This document shows, piece after piece, positions 25,701 to 38,200 of a DNA stretch of 64,000 bases (positions within the stretch are counted from its first letter, which is position 1; each line of letters begins with the position of its first letter). The notes beneath the pieces were generated by a model. It was not told the origin of the DNA and made no database searches. It saw nothing but the letters and a program-made list of their open reading frames with translations. The DNA is from Manihot esculenta (taxonomy: Eukaryota; Streptophyta; Magnoliopsida; Malpighiales; Euphorbiaceae), in assembly GCF_001659605.2 (NCBI RefSeq), contig NC_035162.2, forward strand, positions 8,699,248-8,763,247. The letters are read 5' to 3'. The translations under genes were made by a program, and so were the position numbers.

Positions 25701-28593
25701 TCCTCTTCTTCTCCTCATTATTATTATTATTTTATCTAGATTGGTGTTAGTTTAGCTATGTGAGATTCACTTTTTAGTCATTTCATTGATGTTGAAAAAC
25801 TTGAGCTAATGCAAGATCCAAGATGCCATAGCTTCTCAGTGATTTTGTGTAGATCTCTTTACTAGCATGTTAAAGACCTTCTGTTGGAGCTTGCAGAACT
25901 TTGATACTATTTCAGTTGTATTTTTTCTTTATGTCCTTGAAAGTATTTAGGCTTTTGCCTTCTGATTGAGTTAAGGTTTTATTTGCTTCAGTTTTTAATC
26001 TTGTTGTTTAAAAAGCTGCAAAATAGAAGGCAATTGATTTAACTACTTTATCAAAACAACTAAATGCAAATCTGCAGCTGGTGGTGCCCAAATAAATAGT
26101 CCAAGGTCGAATACTGCTGCGGATGCTAGGCCGCCAGCGCCTGCTGGACTAGGAGGACTTGGTCTCCCAGAGTTTGATAACATGTTTGGTGCTATGCCTG
26201 ATGCTAATGGAATGAGTCAGTTGTTGCAAAATCCAGCAATTTCACAAATGATGCAAAGTCTCCTTTCCAATCCTCAGTACATGAACCAGGTACTAGATTA
26301 TCTTGTTTCTTGTAAAATTCTTCTGTGTGAAATGTCTTGCTCTCTGACATCAATTTTGTTTCAGATGCTTGGTGCTAATCCTCAATTCCGCAGCATGCTT
26401 GATTCAAATTCTCAATTTAGAGAAATGATGCAAAACCCAGAATTTCTTCGTCAATTGACTTCTCCTGAGACAATGCAGGTACAAAAGTTCTGTTTTTGTT
26501 TGTGCTTACCTTACCCCTACGCCATTCTAGTCTCTTGTTTGTGCATGTACGCACTCACACACTATATGTGGATGAAAGATGCCTTGAATTGCAATTACAT
26601 ACTAAATGCTTTTTGTTTAAGCTAATCATGCTCAACTAGTTTGGGATTAGGTCATTGTTGTTGTGGTGTTGCCTTTTTGTTTAAGTTAATCATTGCTTCT
26701 GTAACATTTAGTCAATCAATGTGCTTTAGAAAATTGGGTAGTAGTTCTCATAATAGTCTCTGGTTGACCAACCACCCTTACGGTTTCTTTTATGCAGCAA
26801 CTTCTGTCTTTCCAGCAAGCTCTGCTTTCTCAGCTTGGTCGGCAGCAGTCAACCCAGTAAGTATTGCAGTAATTTTTTTTTTCTCTTTAGTGTTCTTAAA
26901 AGTCTTTTTTTCTTTTCGGACTTTTGGAATCATCAACACCTTTCACCTGTTTGCTATAAAATTTTTTCTCAACTTACTAAATTGGTGCTTTCTCTTGCAG
27001 AGAACCAGGTCAAACGGGTGCAGGAACAGGTAAGGAACGCACTCTCCATAATATACTCTTTTCTTTGGGTGAAACTTTATCTAATTTATTATGTTTGATA
27101 GTTTGTACTTTGCATGATTCAGGCTGTCTAAAGTTGGTAGATATTGGAAAGTTCCAAAAATAGGCCTTATAAGATTCCGTCATTTCTTCATTTCAATTTT
27201 TTTCGTTTTCAATGATTTTCTAGTGGTGATATTAGCCTTTTATTTGAGCTCTTTGTTTTTCGAGGTAATCTAATAAGATTTGATGTTATCTATATATAAA
27301 CTTTTTAGAAAAGGCCGATTAAATAAATTAGCCTGTGAACTGTTTGGAAAAAAGCCTAGTGCACCCTTGACCTTTTATTTCAATACATTACGTTGTTTTT
27401 TTTTCTTATTTTCTTTTAAATTGACCTATTGCACCCTTCTGTTTTTCATTTTTATAACTAATAGGTTAATAGGCATAGTTTTTTCTATTAAGTTCAGAAA
27501 ATTTGTGCTTATTGATTATAAAAATAGAAAAAGGGTGTAATATGTTTTTTTAATACAAAATAATAGGTTAAACAATAAAGATTCAGGGTTGTAATAGTCA
27601 AATTCTATTACAAATAGAAGTTCATGTGTGCACTCAACTTTTGGTCTTTAAGTGTATTAAGATGAATAGCATGCATGTTTCCTTGTATTCTCCAAAATTT
27701 TTGGAGGGTGAGCAACTTCATCATGACCTGGATCTCGCAGATCCAGACCTTGGAAAGCCTTCTTCTATTGCAAGGCTGCATTATCTAATTCGCCTAAAGC
27801 CTGTAGTGTGGGAAGCTTTTGTGCAGTTCACCCATCAGTGATTGAAATACGAGTATTAGACATAGAAGTGATGTCATAGCATTTTCCTTGGGAAGGCTAT
27901 TATATTAGTATCTCTTGTAATGAATTTCTGCAGTTCAGTTGGGGATTATATGTTCTTGCTTATTTTTGTTCAATAATGTCCAGGACATCCATTTTAACTG
28001 CATGTCCACAATAGGCCTTGCATGGTTTTGTAGGTTCTGCAATGGACCCTAACTCTTTTTCATATGTCAATAGCAAATGTACCATTGATGGTCTCAGTAT
28101 CTTTTTTTTTTTTCCCTTCCTGCAACCTCCCAAGGGGAGGACTTCTCCTCTCTGCCACCCTCCTTGCTATTTTCGACTGTGCACATGCATGCGCAGATGC
28201 ATACATGCACAAAAGAGTATTTGGAGAGATTATTTTGTAACTTGATTGCTTTTGTTGTCTCTATAATTGCAGGAACACCTAATAATTTGGGTTTAGAGAT
28301 GTTGATGAACATGTTTGGTGGCCTTGGGGCTGGCAGCCTTGCTGTTCCGAGCAGACCAAATGGTTGCTATTCTTGCCCTTGTTTTTATGACCTTCCTTTG
28401 TATGTTTTTATCTATGTTGCACTCACTCCTTACCATATTCTCAGTGCCCCCAGAGGAACTTTATGCAACCCAGTTGTCACAGCTTCAAGAAATGGGTTTC
28501 TTCGACACTCAAGAGAATATACGGGCGCTAATTGCCACTGCTGGGAATGTCCATGCTGCAGTGGAGCGACTTTTGGGGAATTCTGGTCTGTAA
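22778..28593 (+). CDS. DSK2: Ubiquilin / DSK2 ubiquitin receptor
   Basis: This shuttle protein carries ubiquitinated clients to the proteasome or to autophagy. Exons are 22778-23015, 24874-25620, 26078-26289, 26365-26478, 26798-26856, 27001-27029, 28273-28362 and 28445-28593, giving 545 residues, close to Arabidopsis DSK2A/B. After a short Gly-rich leader, a ubiquitin-like domain spans about residues 21-93 ([11 protein letters not shown] to [14 protein letters not shown]). STI1-type repeats rich in NP and Met follow ([16 protein letters not shown] and [15 protein letters not shown]). A C-terminal UBA domain ([20 protein letters not shown] to AAVERLLG) ends the protein. The 1.86-kb first intron splits the ubiquitin-like domain. 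The last intron is only 82 bases, and the exon at 27001-27029 is only 29 bases. The identity is secure. Confidence 0.96.
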
Positions 28594-31500
28594 TTGATTT
28601 ATATTCTCTATGTTATGGGTTAGTGTCTATTTGGACTGCTGAGTCTAGACCCGAGTTGTATTCAAGCCCTCTTTTTGGGTATAAATAAGTTCAAGTATGA
28701 TAGTTAGGGCTATGAACATTCTTGGTGTGTCTGGTCATTGAATGATCTTATATTTCTCTGCCTCTCATCTCCTCCCTCCTTAATGAGGGCCCAGTCCAGA
28801 ATGTCTTGTACATACTTCATATTAAAATTTGTTATGTGAATCTTCTGCAAATTGAAAAATTGTTGATTATTATTTTTCCCTTGTGGACTCTTTTCAGATG
28901 TCTCATGCACTCGGTGGAATTATATATGTTTTACCAATAGCAAGTGTATTTCTTTGTCTCATGGGAAATTCTTAGATGACACATAAATGTAGATTTTATG
29001 TGATTTTTTTTAATGGGGGGATCCTTATAAATGTGTCTTACTTCATGCAGACTGGATTAGGTAAATTTTTTCCTATTCTAATTTATGGGTATCGAGAGTT
29101 ATGGGTGTCAAGACTCGAGATGATGGAAAGAGCATTAAATTGGTCTAGGAAGGCAATGTCTTCATTTAATTTGTTTTTTCTTTCTGGTATTATTTTGTAG
29201 TTGAGCGAAGTCAATGCATGTCTTTTAATGAAGTATCAAATTTTGTGGAGTTTGAAGGTTTGATTTTTTGTCGAATGAGCACGCTTCCGTTAGTAATGAC
29301 AAGAAAAAAGCGATAATGTTGGCTCCAAACGAGGGCAATTAGTTTTATTTTTTTTAACATAAATGCGTTACGTAGCCCAAAGCAGGGTATGGGTTACACA
29401 GAAAAAGGCTCAGAAACATAGCCCAAAATCTTACGACCAAACACCCAACCCGGAGTAGCCCAAATCAACAATTTGGCCCTATCCAAATTGGAAACCGCTG
29501 GGAGCCCCGATCGCAGGAAATAGCTGGTTGATAAAACCACACTTTTCAATGTCATTATTATCAGCGAAAAAAGCACTTTACTATTAAAATAAGTTAATAG
29601 GTTTCAATCCTCTCTCTCCCTCCACGTCCAATATTTTTAAAAAACATGGTGAGAATGGAGTAGTAATGGTTACTAGGCAGGATTTAGTATTAAAAAAAAA
29701 AAGAATTGCACCAGAGAAGTAAATCAAATTAGAATTTTGGAGGCCTTCAATTTCGCATTTTTCCTTTTTCTTTTAATAAAAAAGGAAAATTCATCAATTG
29801 ATTGTAGCGATTTATATTTTTTTAGCAATTCTTACTTTCATTTTCAAATTTGAAAACTGTAAAGCATGCATAATTAATAAAAAATGAATGTTCATGAAGT
29901 TGAATTAATGCATTAAATAATTAGATTCTAGTTAGCAGTTTAATCAGTAAAGCTTATGTACATAATTTATAATTGAAACTTTCCCTGCAATTCCTTCTTA
30001 TATATATATATATATATAGTTTTTAGTAAATACTTATTCTCTAAAATATTGTTGTTTGTTCTAAAGTTTATTAGTTTCTAATTAGATTTATTATTTATTT
30101 ATACATCATACATATGCTCAGCAAAATGAAGAATACAAGTTTTTTAAACAGAAGCCCTAAAAACTGAAATCTGGTTTTGAATTTTGAAAAATAAAAAATC
30201 TATTAAACTCATCCCATTCCATTCACTATTTGTTATTTAGTTTTGTTTGTTTTAATTTTTGGTTTGTGTCTCCCATAACAAAAAAAATTCCTGACCGTTA
30301 ATTTTTCCACTCAAAGTCATATATTTTCGTTGGTCCACTCCCTCGCTCCTTGATCTACGTGGTTCATCAGTCATCAAAATCAAATTTATGGCAGTTTACT
30401 ATATACATGTACAATTTTATGCATGGTGTTTATTATTTTACTTAATAATATGATTTAACATTTATTTTTATGTTTTATATTTTCAAAATTATCTGATAAA
30501 ATTCTATTAATTATAAAATGAACAACTAATTATAATTTCATTTTAAGTTATAATCTTTTTAGTAACAATTGATATAATATATCAACCTTTTATTATTTGC
30601 TACTTATAATTATGTAAAATCTCTATTTAATTGACCTTTATTATTAACATAAATGTTTAATTATATTAAGTTTTTTTAGTCAAGACATGTGTGAAATTTA
30701 AATATAAATCTATTAAATGGTTTATATATCTTTCAGTAAAATATTTGAATAATTTTCTTATGAATTTGGATTGAAATTAAATGAAATTTGATAATTGATT
30801 TATAATTGAACAAGAAATGAGCTTAACAAATCACGCCTCAATCAGCAAATAATTGATGAATCAAATCGGTTCACACCATAAACGGATAGAATATTCCTGA
30901 AAATTAAACTATTCAAATTTTAATCTAATTTATATTATTAATATTTGAATATGTCATGAATTCAATTAAAAATTAATTTAATTTTTTTAACTCATATCAA
31001 ATACGATTATTATTAATTTTAATAAAATTTGAATTTATTTAATCTTATATATTTTAATTAATAATTTATATAAAAAATATTTTACTTTAATAATTTTCAT
31101 TTAAGAAATTTAATATTTTTAAAAAATATTTAAATTTTAATTTTTAATTAAAAATATATATATTAAAATTTATAAATATTATTGTAAAATATATATTTTT
31201 ATATTAAATTAATTATTTATATAAATGAATTCAAATAGTGAGTATTTATAAAGTTTGAATTCGATCCGAATCTGCAATGGGTATTATTTTTTTGAATACC
31301 AATCCGTACTAAACCCGATTATAATTATCTAAATTCATTCTATTAAAATTTGGTCGGATTATATACCCAAAAATACCCGATTCGTTATAATTCTTAATTC
31401 AGAAGATTAAGCCACCAGTTGGAATTTTTTTTGGACTAATAATATTGACTCGGACCAAAAAAAATTCTGCTCGAACCGTGAACACGGCTTAATAATGAAA

Positions 31501-31760
31501 TGTGGCAGTGGTATATAAAGCTCAAAGTCCCTGTTTTGCTAAGTAAATTAAGACAAAATGGCTTCAGATTCAAAATCAAGTGCTGCAGTTATTAATAAAA
31601 ACCAAATCAGTTGCGTTTCGCGCCTCTTCAAAAAGGTGCCATTTGCGAATTTCTTTCTATGGGGAAATAACTGTCAAAAACCATATTATAAAACTGCACC
31701 AAGGTATGTCTCCTCCATTTGATCACACACAGAGAGTCAATCAAAGCCCTTCTTCCCGCC
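28594..31760. other. Intergenic region between DSK2 and first C2H2 gene
   Basis: The DSK2 3' UTR runs into this stretch. From about 29700 the DNA becomes AT-rich, with an (AT)n run near 30000-30018. A degenerate repeat near 31317-31351 is related, in reverse orientation, to sequence near 16522-16556. TATATAAA at 31512-31519 may be the TATA box of the C2H2 gene. No other gene was found. Confidence 0.6.
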
Positions 31761-32423
31761 ATGGCCGATTCTCCTCCTCCTCCTCCGGTTCCTTCATCAT
31801 CATCTTCTTCTTCCACCACTCCTCCATCAACAGTTCAGGTTGGTCCTGGAGGGAGTTCCGTTGGTGGAGGGTCAGGAGAGGGTTCTTCTCAGAAGAAGAG
31901 AACGGGAGGCAATAATAACCAGGGCGGTGAAGAAGGAGGCCCAAAGCGGAAGAAGAGAGGAGAAATTGATACTCCGGTATCAGAGCCAGTTTGTGCTCTA
32001 TGTGGAAAGAAATTTGGTTCATGGAAGGGTGTATTTGGACATATGCGAGCCCATCCAGAGAGAGACTGGCGTGGGGCATTTCCCCCGCCGAAAGGAGCCT
32101 CAGCAACGATGAGGATTAGTAACCCTGAAATTCAACAGCAACTGGCCTCAACATTATTTGCATTGGGTAGTGAGACCTTGGCCAAGATGAGACAAGACTC
32201 CATAACTACTCATGGCGGTGCTGGTGCTGGTGCTGGTGCTTCTTCCAGTAGGGCCGGAGAGATTGATTTGAATAGGGAACCACGAGAACATGCTGGTCCT
32301 CCTTCTTCTACTACTCCTGCTTCTACTAATCCACCCCCACAGGGTGGCGGTAGCGGTTTTGATTTGAATCTTCCTCCTCCACCAGAAAATGCTGATGAAG
32401 AAGATGATTCTAAGAATGCATGA
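31761..32423 (+). CDS. Single C2H2 zinc-finger protein with EAR motif
   Basis: This is a probable nuclear DNA-binding repressor. The single exon encodes 220 residues from the ATG in CGCCATGG; the upstream in-frame codons start with no ATG. The finger has C78, C81, H94 and H98 (VCALCGKKFGSWKGVFGHMRAH) with KGVFGH in place of the plant QALGGH, followed by ERDWRGAFPPPK. PKRKKR (61-66) is a likely nuclear localisation signal. Two LxLxL/DLN-type EAR motifs, EIDLNREP and FDLNLPPPP (about 200-208), suggest TOPLESS-dependent repression. Ser, Pro and Gly tracts fill the rest. It is paralogous to the gene 2 kb downstream. The family is clear, but targets are unknown. Confidence 0.88.
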   Translation: MADSPPPPPVPSSSSSSSTTPPSTVQVGPGGSSVGGGSGEGSSQKKRTGGNNNQGGEEGGPKRKKRGEIDTPVSEPVCALCGKKFGSWKGVFGHMRAHPERDWRGAFPPPKGASATMRISNPEIQQQLASTLFALGSETLAKMRQDSITTHGGAGAGAGASSSRAGEIDLNREPREHAGPPSSTTPASTNPPPQGGGSGFDLNLPPPPENADEEDDSKNA

Positions 32424-34438
32424 TTCTTGACCTTGACACTATCGTTTATGAGGAACATAATTCGGTGTTATATGTTTGTCTTTCCTTTTTTTTTTTTTTT
32501 AATTTTTTTTCAAAAAAAGATAGTCTGCTATTTGTTTTTTGCTTTTTTTTTTGTGAAATAAGAGTGTTGTGTTCGCATGTAACATCATATATATTTGTGT
32601 GTTTTGTAATTTTTATGATTATAATAAAATTTTCCTCAATGTCTGGAAAATAACTTTTTTTTTCTTTCGGTCGTTAGTTTATTTGTCAGAAAAAAATAAC
32701 TTTTATTAGAAGAAAAAAAAAGACATTAGTTTTGTATATAATAATAGATTTAATTATTATGATATTGTACCTATATATATATATTATGATTCCAAAAAAT
32801 CATGATGCAGCTTGGAGATTCATGCATGTGATAGAATCAGAATTTATGCACCAAGTTCTCAAAGTTGATGGAAGCTATCGCCCCAATTTTATAAATTAAA
32901 ATTATATTTGTATTAAAATTTAATTTTAATTAAATTAGAATTAATTTATATAAAAAAATGAATTATTTTTAAATATATTTAATATCTCTCACATAGATGA
33001 AATATAAAAAAATTAAAAATTCTGTATAACATATCGTAAAATAAAATACTACATTTTAAGTTTTTTCATTTCTTTATCTGACTTATGTTCTTCAAATTTT
33101 TTAATGATAAGGTTATATGTAATATTTTTACAACCAGCTTATAAATGTTAAACATGATATTCCTTGTTTATAGGTAGGTAATAATATGTAAAATTTATAA
33201 CAAGTTTGAATGTTAATATTATATCATGATAATATAAGATTTATCGTTGAATCTGATAATACTTTTTCCATTTATAAAGTACTTATATGATTTACTTTTA
33301 AATATGAAATACAAAATTATGATTCATTTTCTTATATATAATAATAAATATAATTATTATAATATATATTCAAATTTACAACTCAGCTTGAAGTTTGATA
33401 CTATATATAAAATTTCTTATGGAATCTGATAATTCTTTCCATTTAAAAAGTGATTATTCTGATATTAAAAATTTCATGATTCAAACTCACTCTATCACAA
33501 TATGGTTTACTTTATATATGTTTGTAACATTTTTATAAAAATATGGAATTTATTTTTAAATATAAAATATAAAATGATGATTTATTGTCTTACGTATAAT
33601 AATATATTTAATTATTATGATATTAAAATTTACAACTCATAGTGAAGTTAATATGACAAAAAATATAAAGCTTATCATCAAATTCGATGATGCTTTCCAT
33701 TTATGATCTAATAGATGTAATTTTTTTAATGATATTAAAATTTTATGCTTCAAATTTTCCAATCACAATCATAATATTTCTACAAACATATGAAATGGTA
33801 CTATTCCTTAAAGATAAGAAATTATAAAATATTTGAGTGATATTAATATTAATAACAACATCAATAAAAATAAATCATCAACGTTTTAATTTATTGTTCA
33901 TCGTTTAAAATATTTCATTGAAACGATATATATATGATATAAAATGAAACATCAACACCCTTATTCGAAGTTAAAAGACTGATTAATACTCCAAAACTAA
34001 ATATAAGATTGCTGCTATACTATATTATCTTATATATATATTAATTATAGTCGTAGGATAATGTCAATAGTTTGAAATTCACCGTTTTTTATTTTTGTGA
34101 TTGAATATAAAGTAATATTTACATAAAAATATGATAGAAATTATAATTTTATTAAATATAAAATAATTTTTTATTAATGGATATTATTATATATAGTAAA
34201 AAAATGAATTTTTTTATAATAATTTTAAATGGTTAAAAAAATTATTAACTAAATAGTATTAAAACAATAATTTCACTTACCGTTGTAAAAATATTTTTGC
34301 ATAAACCCTATAGTGTAATAGTGCACCATTGTATAAAAGGCCAGCCAAGCCATGCACTAGAGCACTTAGGCACTTAGGCACTCAGGCAGAGTGATATATA
34401 TATTTTTTTAATTTGTCTGATTTTTGGAATTCTCTGCC
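32424..34438. other. Spacer between the two C2H2 genes
   Basis: This is very AT-rich DNA with many short ATATTA-type repeats and no supported gene. TATAAAAG at 34332-34339 lies 100 bases upstream of the next start codon and is a good TATA candidate. A short direct repeat of GCACTTAGGCACTCAGGC type lies at about 34364-34388. Confidence 0.6.
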
Positions 34439-35218
34439 ATGGATAATCAAAAGGATCACTCTGATCAGCCTGAGAAGTCCTCCACCCAGCAGCCACAAAA
34501 TGGTGTGGATGAAAATGTTGATGCTGGATCTTTACCATCCAATGTTGGCCCTGTCTCTAGGGCTGAAGTTCCTCCTATCCCTGCAGTGACTATTCAGACT
34601 GCTAGGATTGTGCCCCCTAGTTTTTATACTACTCCTCCTCCTGCTGCTGGTGGGGGTGGTGGTGTAACTGCCGGTGCTAGCGGGTCCAGAGAGGGTTCTA
34701 GGGCGAAAAAAGGGAGAAGCTTTGATCCACGCGCGTCAAGCAGTGGTGGGCTTTTCTTCAGGTTCCTGAAGCCTAAGAGGAGGATTGATGCGAGAGCACC
34801 ACCAGTTTGTGCAGTTTGTCGAAGGAGGTTTCCTTCATATTATTCATTGTTTGGGCATCTCCGTTCGCATGATAAGAGAGAGTGGGGCGGTGCTTTTCCT
34901 CCACCGAGATATAATCCTGACTGGGTTAGGAGAGGTGGTGATGATGCTGATCAGCAGGAACCGCCGGCAGCAAACCAGATAGTGATTGAACAAGAAGTGA
35001 TACCAGCGCTTCTTGGTGCTGCTCAAGAGACCCTTGCAAGAATGAATCAAGATGCACAAATCGCTCCAAGGGAATTTGATCTTAATGTTCACCCCCAGGA
35101 CGAGGCTGGCCCTTCTTCTGCTGGAAATGCTGAAACTACTGGACTGGATCTTAATTTCCCACCTCCAAAAGAAGAAGAAGAAGGTAATGATGATGATGAA
35201 GATGCACCTGCTGCTTGA
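34439..35218 (+). CDS. Single C2H2 zinc-finger protein with EAR motifs (paralogue)
   Basis: The single exon encodes 259 residues from the ATG in TGCCATGG; the in-frame codons upstream contain no ATG. The finger has C124, C127, H140 and H144 (VCAVCRRRFPSYYSLFGHLRSH), then KREWGGAFPPPRY, clearly like the upstream gene's ERDWRGAFPPPK. FDLNVHP and LDLNFPPP near the C-terminus are EAR-like DLN motifs. A basic stretch (KPKRR, 111-115) just before the finger may serve nuclear import. The shared finger block, the shared C-terminal DLN block, the same strand and the lack of introns indicate an old tandem duplication. The N-terminal halves have diverged almost completely. It is a probable transcriptional repressor of unknown target. 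Confidence 0.87.
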   Translation: MDNQKDHSDQPEKSSTQQPQNGVDENVDAGSLPSNVGPVSRAEVPPIPAVTIQTARIVPPSFYTTPPPAAGGGGGVTAGASGSREGSRAKKGRSFDPRASSSGGLFFRFLKPKRRIDARAPPVCAVCRRRFPSYYSLFGHLRSHDKREWGGAFPPPRYNPDWVRRGGDDADQQEPPAANQIVIEQEVIPALLGAAQETLARMNQDAQIAPREFDLNVHPQDEAGPSSAGNAETTGLDLNFPPPKEEEEGNDDDEDAPAA

Positions 35219-38200
35219 GAAACACATATCAAATATGTGTTTGGTATGAATCAAGCTATAGGATTTTTGATATTTCTGTGTGATCCAGGCTATTAATCTA
35301 ATAAGTGCATTAGCACACATTGTGGTTAAATTTTATTCCAATTTTCTGGATCAAAAACTTTGAATGGAACATCTTTGCAGTGCATATTTGATTTTTCCAA
35401 TATTGATAGCTGTTTTATTTTCATGCATGATTTGCCTTTTTTTTTTTTTTTGGGTGTCATCTTCTTGTGTTTCTTCAGTTTGTGGGTGTAAAAGTGGGCT
35501 TCGACGAACGAAATTCAGCAGCCGCTTCCATTAGTAGAGGAAGTTATTGATGAAAGTGAATTTTAAGGAAACAATATATAAGATAGGTTTCTTTTATTTG
35601 TTCAAGACAGCCTTAAATCTTGTAGAATTGATAAATTTCAAATTCACCAACACCGTGGCTCCCTAAGTGTGCATATCTGTTAATACCAAATTATACATGC
35701 TTACCATTATTCTCCTTTTTTTTTTTATTATTATTAGTTGTTTTTCCTAATTAATGTCAAAAGCTAAACAAGACGCTGATATATATTATGAAAAATGTTT
35801 AGAGTAACATATACATAAAATTAAATCATATACATTTGTTAATATAAAAATTGATCAAACTAAATTATGATATTAAAAATATCAAATTCAGCCAATATTT
35901 TTATGATTTAAATCCAATTTTACTTACTAATATATATATGAATTATTTACTCTCTAGATTCTGAAATAACAAATTATTTATGATTGTGAGTCATGGACAT
36001 TTTTTAATAGCTTTATAAAGAGAAAATGCTTGCTTGAAAGAGAAAGAGAAAGTTAGTTACTCGTTTTCTATTTCAACTAATGTTTGGATTATTTAAGATA
36101 GGATACTAATATGTGGACTGTTTAATTATATCCTATATCGAGCGTTCTAACTAACTTCTTAGTTAGAATAGCAAAACTAATAAAGTTGAGAGTCATGAAA
36201 AATTGTGAATGCCTTTATAAATATAAAAATATATTAAATAATTTTTCATTTCAACTACTGAAATAATCTTTCTATTATATAATTTATGAAACACGAAGTA
36301 TTAATATTAAATCAAGATAAACAATAATTTATCATGATTACTTTAATAACTTTTAATTATTTTTGTTTGTTTTCGTTTCAATTAATATTTCTAATCTGAA
36401 TAACTGATGTATATTATATAATTATTTAAAATAAAATAATTCATCATGTTTAATTAATATAATAGCTTTTTTTTTTTTGTTCTCATTTAACTAATACTCG
36501 TAACTAGAATAAGTGTTGTAGTATATAATTATTTGAGATGGAGCGATGATTGATGACGCAGCGTACGTGTTGGTATCAGTAGAAAACATAGTTCAAAATA
36601 TCATGCCTATTTAATTTTGAAGCAGCTTGTTATAATATTGGCAATTTAATTTTTTTAGGCAATGAACAAAAGGTAGGACCATGCGTTTCTCTTCAAACTA
36701 GGTAATATCAGTCATAAAAGGCAAATACACTTCAGTATATATATATAGACGGACAATAAATGATACACCAAAAATACTTCTGTCACCTACCAAAACTTGT
36801 CCAGATTTTGTAAAAAATAAAAAAAAAAAAAAAAAAATTTGCCCAAGTTTCATTTTTGGCTTTGTCCGTGCAACTTTATGATTAATCATCATCATCATCT
36901 TTCATTTTCAGGGAACTGGGTTTAGTCCAATTCAGAGAATTGCTCAATAAATTCTTTTACGAGGAAAGCTAGCTATATGATGTTTTGGTTATATATATAT
37001 TATATTAGGGTAAGCATTCCGTTAATCGAATTAAAATTTTAATTGATTAATTTTTAATTAATTTTTAAAATATTAATCAAATTAAATTAAAATTGAACTT
37101 AAACAAAATTTAAATATTCAGTCAGTTATTTGATTATAATGAAATTAATCAAAATAAAATAATAATAATAATTTTGTTATTATAATAGAATAATGCATGC
37201 GGCTGATTAAATTGACGAAGTTTTTTGAATTACATTGCTAAGCATTGTATATATGGATATTATAATAAATGTTGATGATATATTAATATCATTTCTCCAA
37301 CTTTTTCTTTATAAATATATTTCAACTTGATAGTTGGATATTACTTCTTTTATTTAAAAAAGGGAAGTAACTCATGGACCTCCATTTTTAATTTGGCATA
37401 TTTATAATAAACCTATTAAAAAAATTAAATATTTATCATTTGTCATATTTATATTTTAATTTTAAAATCATAAATAATAAAATGAATTTTTTCACATTTA
37501 CCTGCCATTCATTTTAATTAAAATTTTTTTAATTCACATGTCATACCATATAGAATTATCCATAAAAAAATTTATCTATTAAATAAAATATTTATGTTAA
37601 TTCATATTTATATTTAAAATTTTAAATTTTAGGTAATTAAATTAATATTTTTTCATTTTATTTCAATTATAATTAAGAGAACTAAATTGAATATAAAAAA
37701 TTATTAAAAATTTATAATATTGTCCATAAATTTTTATTTGGCTAATAAAATAATTCTTAAAATACATATTTTTATTTCAATTATGTCTTTATTTATTAAT
37801 CTCATTATTTACTTTTCATTCTCATTTTTATACACATATTATAGTTTAATAAAAATTTAAAATATAAAAAAATTATAGTATAAGATATATAATATTTCAT
37901 TTTATTTAATATTATTGATATAAAATATAATTTTTTATTAAAATTAATAAATATCACAAATTTATTTATTATATAAGTGGCAAAATAAAAGTATTAAATA
38001 CCTTAAATAACTTATCAAAGACTCGTTTAACTTATCTAAATTTTTATAAAAATTATAAATAAAATTCATAAAGAAATAACTTTACATAGTAAAATATATA
38101 ATATTTTATTTTATTTAATATTATTAATATAAAATATAATTTTTCATATATTAAAAATATGTACATAATGAATATAAATTTATAATAAAATATTTTAATA

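Noticed and set aside
31741..32106. 121-codon minus-strand ORF over the first C2H2 gene
   Set aside because: It is the antisense shadow of a Ser/Pro-rich coding exon.
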